The position numbers and the translations under genes were made by a program. A stretch of DNA of 60,643 bases from an uncultured Magnetospirillum sp. (GTDB lineage: Bacteria; Pseudomonadota; Alphaproteobacteria; Rhodospirillales; Magnetospirillaceae). The notes beneath the pieces are model-generated. The model saw only the letters and a list, made by a program, of their open reading frames with translations. It made no database searches and was not told the DNA's origin. This document shows positions 6,176 through 13,853 of the stretch, piece after piece. The stretch spans positions 1-60,643 of the forward strand of contig NZ_CAINTR010000160.1 of NCBI RefSeq assembly GCF_903853455.1. Direction: 5' to 3'. How positions within the stretch are numbered: position 1 is the first letter of the stretch; each line of letters opens with the position of its first letter.

Positions 6176-8242
6176 TCAGATCCCCCGCTTTCCCCGTCCC
6201 GACTGGAAGCGCAGCAGCGCGTTCACCAGGGCGTCGATGTCCTCGAAGGTGTTGTACAACGCCAGTGACGGCCGCACCGTCGCCTCCAGGCCGAAGCGGC
6301 GCAGGATGGGCTGGGCGCAATGGTGGCCCGAGCGTACGGCGATGCCTTCACGGTCCAGCGCCTTGCCGATATCCTCGGTGCGGCATTCGTCGATGACGAA
6401 GGACAGCACCCCGGCCTTTTCCTTGGCGGTGCCGATCAGGCGCAGGCCGGGCACGGTCAGCAGGCCCTGGGTGCCGTAGCTCAGCAGCTCGTGTTCCCAG
6501 GCGCCGATATTGTGCATGCCGATGGACTCGACATAATCGATGGCGGCGCCCAGACCCACGGCGTCGGCGATGTTGCCGGTGCCGGCCTCGAAGCGGGCGG
6601 GAGCGGGCTGGTAGACCGTCTTCTCGAAGGTGACGTCGGCGATCATGTTGCCGCCGCCCTGCCACGGCGGCATCTGGTCGAGTACCGCCTTCTTGCCGTA
6701 GACGGCGCCGATACCGGTGGGACCGAACACCTTGTGGCCGGAGAAGACGTAGAAGTCGCAGTCCAGCGCCTGGACATCGACCGCCATGTGCGACACCGCC
6801 TGGGCGCCGTCCACCAGCACGCAGGCGCCGTGGCGATGGGCCATGGCCACCATCTCCGCCGCCGGGGTGACGGTGCCGAGCGCATTGGAGACCTGGGTCA
6901 GCGACACGATGCGGGTACGGGGATTCAGGAGCTTTTCGTACTCCTCCAGGATGATCTGGCCGCCATCATCCACTGGGGCGACGCGCAGTTTGGCGCCGGT
7001 CTGGGCGCAGAGCTGCTGCCACGGCACGATGTTGGCGTGATGCTCCAGCCAGGTGACGACGATCTCGTCGCCTTCCTTGACGTTGCGGCCGCCCCAGGCC
7101 TTGGCGATCAGGTTGATGCCCTCGGTGGCGCCGCGCACGAAGATGATCTCCTCGGTGGAGCCGGCATTGAGGAAGCGCCGGGTCTTCTCGCGGGCGGCTT
7201 CGTAGGCGTCGGTGGAGCGCGCCGCCAGGGTATGGGCGGCGCGGTGGATGTTGGAATTCTCATGCTCGTAGAAGTGCGACAGGCGCTCGATCACCTGGCG
7301 CGGCTTCTGGGTGGTGGCGGCGTTGTCCAGCCAGATCAGCGGCTTGCCGTGCACCTGCTGTTGCAGGATGGGGAAGTCGCGTTTGAACGAGGCGGCGTCG
7401 AACGGCCGCGTGCCGTGGCCGGTGCCGTTCAGGTCGGGGACGGTTTCGGGGCGCAGCTCGATGCCGAGCACGCTGGGCTCCGCCTTGGCCGGCAGAGGAG
7501 CGGTGGGCTCGGCCCGGCTGGACACGCCCAGGCCCTCATCGACGAAATAAAGCGGGGCCGACGGCAGCGAGGCCGGCAGGGTGAAGGGTTCGGGGGCCGG
7601 CGGCGGACTGGCGGGCAGGGCGACCGGCTGGGTCAGCGCGCTCTCCACCGGCAGCGTCTCCACCGGCGGGCGGGCGTCCTCGAGGAAGGAGAAGCTCGCA
7701 TCGGGGCGAACCTGGGGCAGTCCGGGCGGCGCCGAGGGCAGATCCGGCAGCGCCGAATCGGGCACGTCGGGGGTGCCGGCGGGAACCGCCGGACCGGCGG
7801 CATGGCTGGGCGGCACCAGCGAGACCACGGCGCCCAGCAGATTGGGAAGAACCCGCAGATCGGCCTCGCCCGGTACGGGAACCGGCGGCGCCGAGGTGGG
7901 GTTGATGGGAGGCGGGGTGGGAGCCGCCGCCAGCGGCCCGATCTGAGGCAGACCGGGAACGGTGGTGACGTTGCCGACCGAGGGCGGCGCCGGTACGCCG
8001 GGCGGCACGAAGCCGCCGCTGGGGGCGGCTTCGATCAGGGGAACGGAGGGCGGCGCCACGCCGATGCTGGGCGCCGACTGTCCGGGAGCCGCCTGGAAAA
8101 AGGCGTTGGCCATCTGGGCGATCAGGGTCGCGTCCGGCGCCCCGGCGAGGTTGGCCGCCAGGGCCTCCAGCGGACCGGTCGGCGGGAAACCCGCCGCCGG
8201 AACCGTGGAAACAGGCAGCGCCGTCGAGAACGGCTGGCTCAT
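6176..8242 (-). CDS. Cysteine desulfurase, encapsulin cargo, with long proline-rich N-terminal domain
   Basis: The 688-residue protein is a SufS-type PLP enzyme (about residues 280-688) that removes sulfur from L-cysteine as an enzyme-bound persulfide. Features are DNAATTQKPRQVIERL, the cofactor lysine in FSGHKVFGPTGIG, and the catalytic cysteine in RSGHHCAQP near residue 642. Ahead of this lie about 280 residues of Pro/Ala/Val-rich, probably disordered sequence with short repeated motifs (GLPQIGPL, GLPQVRPD, LPSAPLYF). SufS is normally about 400 residues, so this extension is the expected cargo-loading domain of family 2A encapsulin systems. The start at 8242 overlaps the encapsulin stop codon as ATGA, coupling shell and cargo. 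Confidence 0.93.
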   Translation of the reverse strand: MSQPFSTALPVSTVPAAGFPPTGPLEALAANLAGAPDATLIAQMANAFFQAAPGQSAPSIGVAPPSVPLIEAAPSGGFVPPGVPAPPSVGNVTTVPGLPQIGPLAAAPTPPPINPTSAPPVPVPGEADLRVLPNLLGAVVSLVPPSHAAGPAVPAGTPDVPDSALPDLPSAPPGLPQVRPDASFSFLEDARPPVETLPVESALTQPVALPASPPPAPEPFTLPASLPSAPLYFVDEGLGVSSRAEPTAPLPAKAEPSVLGIELRPETVPDLNGTGHGTRPFDAASFKRDFPILQQQVHGKPLIWLDNAATTQKPRQVIERLSHFYEHENSNIHRAAHTLAARSTDAYEAAREKTRRFLNAGSTEEIIFVRGATEGINLIAKAWGGRNVKEGDEIVVTWLEHHANIVPWQQLCAQTGAKLRVAPVDDGGQIILEEYEKLLNPRTRIVSLTQVSNALGTVTPAAEMVAMAHRHGACVLVDGAQAVSHMAVDVQALDCDFYVFSGHKVFGPTGIGAVYGKKAVLDQMPPWQGGGNMIADVTFEKTVYQPAPARFEAGTGNIADAVGLGAAIDYVESIGMHNIGAWEHELLSYGTQGLLTVPGLRLIGTAKEKAGVLSFVIDECRTEDIGKALDREGIAVRSGHHCAQPILRRFGLEATVRPSLALYNTFEDIDALVNALLRFQSGRGKRGI

Positions 8243-9195
8243 GCGAACTTCTTGTCGTAATCGAAGTAGTGGTCGACCTCGACATCCTCGAGCACCGCGA
8301 TGGCATCCTCGGTCAGCACCGCCGCCGAGCAATACAGCGAGATCAGGTAGGACGCGATGGCCTTGCGGTTGATGCCCATGAAGCGCACCGACAGCGACGG
8401 CGACACTTCGCCGGGAACGCCCGGCTGGAACAGCCCGACCACGCCCTGGCGCTTCTCGCCGGTGCGGACCAGCAGGATGTTGGTCTTGCCGACGCCCTTC
8501 TTGCCGTCGGCGGTAATGGTCAGCTTGTCGCTGGGCACCAGCGGCAGGCCGCGCCAGGTCAGGAAGGGAGAGCCGAACAGGTTGACGGTGGGCGGCGGCA
8601 CGCCGCGCTTGGTGCATTCGCGGCCGAACGCGGCGATGGCCCTGGGATGGGCCAGGAAGAAGGACGGCTCCTTCCACACCTTGGCGATCAGCTCATCCAG
8701 GTCGTCGGGGGTGGGAGCGCCCTTGCGGGTCTTGATGCGCTGGCTCTTGGCGGTGTTGGTCAGCAAGCCGTATTCGGCGTTGTTGATCAGCTCGAACTCC
8801 TGCTTCTCCTTCACCTTCTCGATCAGCAGGCGCAACTGCTCCTGGATCTGGTCGATGGGGTGGGAATAGAGATCGGAGACGCGGGTCTGGACGTCCAGCA
8901 CGGTGGTCACCGCGTTCAGCGAGTATTCGCGCGGATTCTCTTCGTAAGGGACGAAGCTTTCGGGCAGGTCGGCGTCGTTGCGCGGGCTGCACTTGACGTC
9001 GGCGGAGGCCTCGGCACCGCTTTCCTTGACCCGGTTCAGCCGATAGATGCCGGCTTCCACCGGCGTCCAGGGCAGGAACGACACCAGCCAGCGCGGCGAG
9101 ATCCCCGACCATTGAGCGCGGGTCTTGGTGGCGTTGGCAAGCTGACGGGCCGCCTGTTCGTTCAGGGTGCGGCGAACCTCGGTGTCCTCGGACAT
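8239..9195 (-). CDS. Family 2A encapsulin shell protein (SrpI-like)
   Basis: The 318-residue product matches the SrpI-type family 2 encapsulins, HK97-fold proteins that self-assemble into nanocompartments. Recognizable stretches are the N-arm ATKTRAQWSGISPRWLVSFLPW, YSLNAVTTVLDVQTRVSDLYS, the NLFGSPFLTWRGLPLVPSDK segment, and the C-terminal VRFMGINRKAIASYLISLYCSAAVL. In Synechococcus a homolog is sulfur-starvation induced and encloses a cysteine desulfurase; here the desulfurase gene follows with a 4-base overlap. GAAGGAG precedes the ATG. The family 2B cyclic-nucleotide-binding insertion is absent, which supports the 2A class. Confidence 0.93.
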   Translation of the reverse strand: MSEDTEVRRTLNEQAARQLANATKTRAQWSGISPRWLVSFLPWTPVEAGIYRLNRVKESGAEASADVKCSPRNDADLPESFVPYEENPREYSLNAVTTVLDVQTRVSDLYSHPIDQIQEQLRLLIEKVKEKQEFELINNAEYGLLTNTAKSQRIKTRKGAPTPDDLDELIAKVWKEPSFFLAHPRAIAAFGRECTKRGVPPPTVNLFGSPFLTWRGLPLVPSDKLTITADGKKGVGKTNILLVRTGEKRQGVVGLFQPGVPGEVSPSLSVRFMGINRKAIASYLISLYCSAAVLTEDAIAVLEDVEVDHYFDYDKKFA

Positions 9196-9405
9196 ACACG
9201 CGTCTCCTTCGGGGAGGATGGAATTTCAACTTGACGGATCATAGGCCGCGCGGCGGGGATGCCGAGCGCCGGCCGCCGGGCGGATACGGTTTCCTCCGCT
9301 ATATGGGAGGATCGGCGGTCATAGCGGAGGCAACGCCTGGGCGGCGGCGTTTCGCGTTGACAATTGCGAAAACACCACTCGTCCAGTGGTCTTGTGGACT
9401 GATCT
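9196..9405. other. Upstream region of the encapsulin operon
   Basis: About 210 bp lie between the encapsulin start and the repeat at 9406. It should contain the leftward promoter of the shell and cargo operon. I see the encapsulin Shine-Dalgarno sequence (GAAGGAG on the minus strand) and a short hairpin CCACT/AGTGG at 9375-9389, but no convincing -35/-10 pair or operator. Confidence 0.4.
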
Positions 9406-9543
9406 CAAATCCCGCTGAGAGCAACTCATCGGGATTTGGTTAGGAGCAACGCGACGCGCGGCCCATGCCGCGGAAGGCAAGGGCGCTCGCGCCCGCCCGC
9501 CGATTGAGGGCGCCGCTGATCGGTTCCGATCAGCGGGATACGG
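9406..9543. repeat. Two-hairpin interspersed repeat, copy A
   Basis: This copy is about 138 bp and nearly identical to 37224-37363. It begins with a hairpin (CAAATCCCGCTGAG paired with CTCATCGGGATTTG, one mismatch), passes through GGAAGGCAAGGGCGCTCGCG and CCGATTGAGGG, and ends in a second perfect hairpin (CGCTGATCGG and CCGATCAGCG). Its right end stops two bases before the stop codon of the leftward DUF2325 gene, just as the other copy abuts the leftward hydrolase gene. The placement fits a bidirectional terminator-like element. Confidence 0.8.
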
Positions 9544-9545
9544 TG

Positions 9546-9911
9546 TTATTGCCGCAACTCCAGGGCGGCGACCGCCACCAGCGCTTGGGTAATGGCGCCG
9601 ATGCCGGTGCTGCGCAGCGGCTTGAATGGCTTGTCGAAGCGGCGGCACAGGCTTTTCACCTTGCTTTGGGCCTGATGGCTGACGCAACCCACCGGGAACA
9701 GCACCGCGTCGGCCCGCTCCAACTGATTGGACAGCTTGGTCATGCTCTGCTCGACGCCGCCGTCGTGATGGACGAAGGCGCCGTTGTGGTCCTCGACGAT
9801 GCGGCGCAGATGGGCGACATGCTGATGGCGCCCTCCCACATAGAGGATCAGGCGGCCCGAAAGGTCGAGACCGGCGGCGTCGGCAAGGTCGCTGGCGGAA
9901 TTTGCGGTCAT
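9546..9911 (-). CDS. DUF2325 domain protein
   Basis: The 121-residue protein carries the DUF2325 pattern: LILYVGGRHQHVAHLRRIVEDHNGAFVHHDGG, then LERADAVLFPVGCVSHQAQSKVKSLCRRFDKPFKPLRSTG as a second alpha/beta unit. The segment AVLFPVGCVSH and the spaced cysteines (GC and SLC) are typical of the family, whose biochemical role is not established. It lies between the serine acetyltransferase and encapsulin genes on the same strand, so a link to cysteine or sulfur metabolism is plausible. Its upstream region holds TCTAGTAG, also present in the acetyltransferase promoter. Confidence 0.75.
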   Translation of the reverse strand: MTANSASDLADAAGLDLSGRLILYVGGRHQHVAHLRRIVEDHNGAFVHHDGGVEQSMTKLSNQLERADAVLFPVGCVSHQAQSKVKSLCRRFDKPFKPLRSTGIGAITQALVAVAALELRQ

Positions 9912-10015
9912 GGCGGGCTCCGTGCTAAAAAGCGGGGCGGAAAATGAAGTCTAGTAGGGTGTGGGATGATCGCGCGGCTGGCGGCCGGGCGACCCGCTAT
10001 CAGGAGAGTGACGGC

Positions 10016-10243
10016 ATGGGTCGGAAAAAGGCGGTGACATGGCGAAGCCCCGACGGCTCGCCGGTGTCCTGCGTCGAGAAGATCAAGGTGTTGGAGCAGA
10101 ACCTGGCCGAGTTCCGCGCCGTGGCCCTCGACCTGCTGGAGGATGCGGTGCTGATGGGTTGCGACCCTCGCATGGCGCGGCAGGTTCTGAAGGACGAGTT
10201 GGATGCGCTGGACATTCGCGTTCTCCCCGCTCAGATGGAATAG
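10016..10243 (+). CDS. Small conserved-looking hypothetical protein
   Basis: The 75-residue protein starts at ATG 10016 behind CAGGAG and runs MGRKKAVTWRSPDGSPVSCVEK, followed by helices (KVLEQNLAEFRAVALDLLEDAVLMGC) and a charged tail. Two cysteines are present. No domain is recognized. It is transcribed divergently from the DUF2325 gene and its 3' end overlaps the 3' end of the convergent acetyltransferase gene by 13 bases. The good ribosome-binding site and codon-like composition make it likely to be real. Its position inside the sulfur nanocompartment locus is its only functional hint. Confidence 0.6.
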   Translation: MGRKKAVTWRSPDGSPVSCVEKIKVLEQNLAEFRAVALDLLEDAVLMGCDPRMARQVLKDELDALDIRVLPAQME

Positions 10244-11100
10244 TCGAACGACTCGTAGGACAGCGCCTTCAGGATCTCTTCCTTGGTGCGCAGGGCCTCG
10301 GGGTCGTTGGTGGTCCTGATGATGCGGGCGGGAATCCCCGCCACCGTCGAATGGGGCTCGACGGCGCGCAGCACCACCGAACCGGCGGCGATGCGCGAAT
10401 AGGCGCCGATCTCGATATTGCCGAGGATCTTGGCGCCGGCCCCGACGATGGCGCCCTTGCGGACCTTGGGGTGGCGGTCGCCGCTTTCCTTGCCGGTGCC
10501 GCCCAGGGTGACGTTCTGCAACAGCGAGACGTCGTCCTCGACCACCGCGGTCTCGCCCACCACCAGGCCGGTGGCGTGGTCGAGGAAGATGCCCTTGCCG
10601 AAATGGGCCGCCGGGTGGATGTCGGTCTGGAACACGTCGGACGAGCGGCTTTGCAGATACAGCGCGAAGTCGCGCTCGCCATTGCCCCACAGCCAGTGGG
10701 CCAGGCGATGGGTCTGCACCGCGTGGAAGCCCTTGAAATAAAGAAAAGGCTCGATGAAACGCTGGGTGGCGGGGTCGCGTTCGAGCACGGCGGCGATGTC
10801 GGCGCGCAGCGCGTCGCCGAAGTCGGCATCGGCCGCGGCGGCGCGGCCGAAGGTCTCGCTCAGCAGCGGCAGCGACACCACGTCGTTCTTGAGCCGGGCC
10901 GAGATGCGGTAGAACACCGCCGCCTCGAACGAGGGTTGCTCCAGCACCGATTCGATGAACAGCGACGCCAGCATGGGGGCGCGGCTCAGGGCCTCCTCGG
11001 CCTCCTTGCGCAACTCGGCCCACACCGTGTCGGCGAAATCGCCCCGATCACGAGCCTGGGTGGAAATCAGGGTCAGACGCCCCGGAATCGTTCGAGCCAT
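10231..11100 (-). CDS. cysE: Serine O-acetyltransferase
   Basis: The 289-residue enzyme transfers an acetyl group from acetyl-CoA to L-serine, giving O-acetylserine, the direct precursor of cysteine. The N-terminal helical domain (about 20-150) includes RDPATQRFIEPFLYFKGFHAVQTHRLAHWLW. It is followed by a left-handed beta-helix of hexapeptide repeats with TDIHPAAHFGKGIFLDHATGLVVGETA, containing the conserved histidine and DHATG motif, and VSLLQNVTLGGTGKESGDRHPKV. The start at ATG 11100 matches the domain boundary. Family 2A encapsulin operons commonly include this enzyme, so it probably works with the encapsulated desulfurase in cysteine and sulfur storage or turnover. Confidence 0.92.
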   Translation of the reverse strand: MARTIPGRLTLISTQARDRGDFADTVWAELRKEAEEALSRAPMLASLFIESVLEQPSFEAAVFYRISARLKNDVVSLPLLSETFGRAAAADADFGDALRADIAAVLERDPATQRFIEPFLYFKGFHAVQTHRLAHWLWGNGERDFALYLQSRSSDVFQTDIHPAAHFGKGIFLDHATGLVVGETAVVEDDVSLLQNVTLGGTGKESGDRHPKVRKGAIVGAGAKILGNIEIGAYSRIAAGSVVLRAVEPHSTVAGIPARIIRTTNDPEALRTKEEILKALSYESFDYSI

Positions 11101-11120
11101 TCGCGCGCTCCGCCAATAAA

Positions 11121-11142
11121 CTATTACTCTACTAGATAATAG
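11121..11142. promoter_or_regulatory. AT-rich dyad upstream of cysE
   Basis: CTATTA and TAATAG (11121-11126 and 11137-11142) flank TCTACTAGA, making an imperfect 22-bp dyad about 20 bp upstream of the cysE start in GC-rich surroundings. It is a likely operator or -10 region. The octamer CTACTAGA recurs, inverted, at 9950-9957 in the DUF2325 promoter region. This suggests a shared sulfur-responsive regulator, which I cannot name. Confidence 0.45.
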
Positions 11143-11506
11143 GGTGGCGAAGCCGACGGAGGGTGTCAACGACTTTCTTGCCGCGCCCCGGTCGGCCTGA
11201 TCGCGTGACCGGATGGCGACAGGGTCGAGAACGCCCCTGCCGGATGCGGATCCGTCCGGAATCATACTTTCGGATGTGTTCGTCAAAAAATGGCGCATGG
11301 TATCGCGCCCTATATTCGCAAGGTCTTGGCGGATCGGACGTGGAAGGCTTTTTTTATTCCCGCTCCCGGATTGATGTCTGACAGTGCTTTTCGTTACCGT
11401 GAGTTATGCTATCCTGCCCATGACCGAAGGCATGGTGGGGCTCCATCTGGGGCAGGTCCGGTTTCGGCCGCAATCACACGCGGCGTCGTTCGGTTCGGAG
11501 GGCAAT
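11143..11506. other. Intergenic region between cysE and the chemoreceptor gene
   Basis: About 360 bp hold the divergent upstream regions. A T-rich stretch (TTTTTTTATT, about 11350-11358) and the segment to TATGCTATCC (11405-11414) could provide the rightward chemoreceptor promoter. An open frame from 11384 joins the receptor frame, but it lacks a ribosome site and conserved sequence, so I treat it as non-coding. Confidence 0.4.
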
Positions 11507-13084
11507 ATGGGCCGTCTCGTCGTTCACCTGTTCAAGATCTTCGCTCACGGGCTGGGGCTGAAAATCTCGCTCTCGTTCGTGCCTCCCATCGCCCTGGCCT
11601 GGACCTTCTTCATTCTTTACCTGCAGATGCTGTCCGACTTCCGTCCCGACCTCTTCTGGCTGGCGGTTACCCTGGGGCTGATCGCCATCGCCATCGGCAG
11701 CGTGGTGGTGTTCTGGCTGGTCCTCAGCACCATTCCGGCGCTGCGGCAGATGGTCGAGGCTACCGGCGCCCTGGCGGGCGGCGACCTTTCCATCGAGGTT
11801 CCCTTCCGCGACCGCCGCGACGAGACCGGCGATCTGGCCCGCGCCCTGCATATCTTCAAGGATAACGCCTTGAACCTGCGCCAGATCCAGTCGGCGCGCG
11901 ACGCCGAGACCCGCCGCAACCAGCGCAAGATGCAAAGCGAGATCTTCGCCCTCAACCACGCCATCGAGGAAGAGGTGTCCAGCGCGGTGGAGGTGGTGAT
12001 CGACTCCGCCGCCAGCATGCAGGATTCCGCCGACCGGATGAGCGGCGCCATCGGGGACGTCCGCCTCCAGTCCCAGGCCGCCGCCACCGCCGCCGAACGG
12101 GCGACCGGCAGCGTCAACGCCGTCGCCGCCGCCGCCGAGGAACTGTCCCACTCGGTCCACGAGATCAGCCGTCAGGTGGGCGAGTCCGCCAGCATCGCCA
12201 ACTCCGCCGCCGACGAAGCCGGCCGCGTCACCACCCTGGTCCAGGGGCTGGCCAAGGCGGCGCAGAGCGTCGGCGACGTGGTGAACCTCATCACCGACAT
12301 CGCGGCGCAGACCAACCTGCTGGCGCTGAACGCCACCATCGAGGCGGCGCGGGCCGGTGACGCCGGCAAGGGCTTCGCCGTGGTGGCCAACGAGGTCAAG
12401 CATCTGGCGACCCAGACCGCCAAGGCCACCGAGCAGATCGGCAACCAGATTTCCGGCATTCAGAACGCCACCCGCGACGCCGTCGTCGCCATCGGCGGCA
12501 TCGCCGAGACCATCAACCGCATCAACGCCATCGCCGCCGAGGTCGCCCGGGCCACCGACGAGCAATCCCTGGCGACCCAGGAGATCGCGCGGGCGGCGCA
12601 GGAGGCCGCGTCCGGCACCGGCGAGGCCTCGGCCAGCATCGCGGTGGTGTCGGAGGCCAGCGGCGAAACCAGCCATACCGCCGATTCGGTCAGCCGCTCC
12701 GCCATCGTGGTCAACCAACGCACCCTGCAAATGAAGACGGCGTTCACCAACATCATGCAGATGGGATCGGACCGGAACCGCCGCCTCAACGAGCGCCACA
12801 CCCTCAATCTGGCGGCCAGCGCCAGCTATGACGGCCACGACGTCAAATGTCTGCTCCACGACCTCGCCCTCAACGGCGCCATCGTCCTCGACCGTCCGCT
12901 GGAAGGGGTCGACCGGGGGGTGGAGTTCATTCTGACCATCGCCAATTTCGGCGCGTTCAAGGCGGAGGTCATGGCGACCACCGCCAATTCCACCCATGCG
13001 GCGCTCGAACTGGAAGAGCCGCAAATGGCGCAGCTCGAACAGATCATCCTGTCGCGGACGGGAGCGGCCAAGGCCAGCGCCTGA
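11507..13084 (+). CDS. Methyl-accepting chemotaxis protein with C-terminal PilZ-like domain and no ligand domain
   Basis: The start is ATG 11507 with GGAGGG upstream. The 525-residue protein has two transmembrane helices (about 17-40 and 48-73) separated by only a few residues, so there is no periplasmic sensor domain. A HAMP region follows (about 74-125), then the signalling domain with the hairpin tip [20 protein letters not shown]. After the receptor coiled coil, the last 95 residues ([19 protein letters not shown], then [12 protein letters not shown]) resemble PilZ, with an RxxxR-like start and a D-x-x-x-N-G motif in place of D/N-x-S-x-x-G. Family knowledge suggests cyclic-di-GMP or an intracellular signal as input to the chemotaxis kinase; this is inference. 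Confidence 0.88.
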   Translation: MGRLVVHLFKIFAHGLGLKISLSFVPPIALAWTFFILYLQMLSDFRPDLFWLAVTLGLIAIAIGSVVVFWLVLSTIPALRQMVEATGALAGGDLSIEVPFRDRRDETGDLARALHIFKDNALNLRQIQSARDAETRRNQRKMQSEIFALNHAIEEEVSSAVEVVIDSAASMQDSADRMSGAIGDVRLQSQAAATAAERATGSVNAVAAAAEELSHSVHEISRQVGESASIANSAADEAGRVTTLVQGLAKAAQSVGDVVNLITDIAAQTNLLALNATIEAARAGDAGKGFAVVANEVKHLATQTAKATEQIGNQISGIQNATRDAVVAIGGIAETINRINAIAAEVARATDEQSLATQEIARAAQEAASGTGEASASIAVVSEASGETSHTADSVSRSAIVVNQRTLQMKTAFTNIMQMGSDRNRRLNERHTLNLAASASYDGHDVKCLLHDLALNGAIVLDRPLEGVDRGVEFILTIANFGAFKAEVMATTANSTHAALELEEPQMAQLEQIILSRTGAAKASA

Positions 13085-13123
13085 GGAAACTCAGAGCGCG
13101 ACCGTCGCCCTTGTCCATCACGG

Positions 13124-13807
13124 TCATGCTCTCTCCCTCAGGGCGGCATCGAGCGCCGCCGCCAGCATGGCCGCCGCTTGATCGGGAAGCGGCGAGGCCG
13201 ACCACGCCATGGCGATTTGGAACGCGCCGCAATCCCGGTGCGCCACCACCCACTCCGCGCCGCCGCAGCAGGCATTGCGTCCCAGCGGCAAGGCGGCGCC
13301 GTCCAAGGCCAGCGCCGCCGCCAGTCCGCCGCCCGACAGTTTGGCGATGGCTTCGCGCATGGTCCAGAAGGCCAACAGCGCCGGCTCGCCGTCCATGGCC
13401 ACCGCCCGGCGCTCGGCCGCCGACAGGTAGGAATCGGCGATGGCCTGGGGGGAGCGGTGGTGACGGGGGATTTCCACGTCGATGCCGACGCGGCCGCGCT
13501 CGGCGAGAGCCGCCGCCACCCAGGCCCCGGAATGGGAGATGGACAGGTCCGGGCCGCGCGAGCCGTCCTCGGCCAGCACCAGCGGGCGGCCGTCCGGGTC
13601 GGCCTCGATCCGCCATTGGCCGGCCGGCAGCAGGTCGCGGGCTGATCGGCGCCCCTGAAGGAATTGCAGGCGACGGTGTTCATGACAATGGTGTTGCGAT
13701 GCCGCCCGGTCGGCGCCAAGACAGTTGCGCATCACTTCCTCTGATGTCTTATTGTCCAGCGTGGCAACCGAGAGGCGTGGCGGCGGGCAGGTTGGATGCT
13801 CGTCCAT
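13124..13807 (-). CDS. 4'-Phosphopantetheinyl transferase of the aryl polyene locus
   Basis: The 227-residue enzyme is of the Sfp/AcpT type. It transfers the phosphopantetheine arm of CoA to acyl carrier proteins. Motifs seen are LSISHSGAWVAAALA, VGIDVEIPR (Mg2+ and CoA binding) and FWTMREAIAKLSGGGL (the family's W/F-xx-KEA helix, with R in place of K). The ATG at 13807 has GAGG upstream; an earlier ATG at 13855 would overlap the start of the divergent chain-length-factor gene. It is transcribed away from the polyene genes and probably activates the two ACPs encoded there. Confidence 0.88.
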   Translation of the reverse strand: MDEHPTCPPPRLSVATLDNKTSEEVMRNCLGADRAASQHHCHEHRRLQFLQGRRSARDLLPAGQWRIEADPDGRPLVLAEDGSRGPDLSISHSGAWVAAALAERGRVGIDVEIPRHHRSPQAIADSYLSAAERRAVAMDGEPALLAFWTMREAIAKLSGGGLAAALALDGAALPLGRNACCGGAEWVVAHRDCGAFQIAMAWSASPLPDQAAAMLAAALDAALRERA

Positions 13808-13853
13808 CGAAAGCCTCGGCAGCGGGGGCTGCATCAGGGGGGAAGACAGCAGC

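Noticed and set aside
6075-6479. Plus-strand frame with AGGAGG upstream, near the Zur-like site
   Set aside because: The ribosome-like sequence is followed by ATG GTG ACG AAC TGA. The other frame is antisense to the desulfurase 3' end and contains no recognizable domain.
8243-8677. Desulfurase frame extended upstream to 8677
   Set aside because: The extra segment is the shadow frame of the encapsulin gene. The ATG at 8242 overlaps the encapsulin stop codon and gives the expected cargo N-terminus.
9231-9443. Short plus-strand frame between encapsulin and repeat copy A
   Set aside because: It has no ribosome site or recognizable protein and runs into the repeat hairpin.
11384-11506. N-terminal extension of the chemoreceptor
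   Set aside because: The added 41 residues have no ribosome site and no membrane or conserved pattern; ATG 11507 follows GGAGGG.
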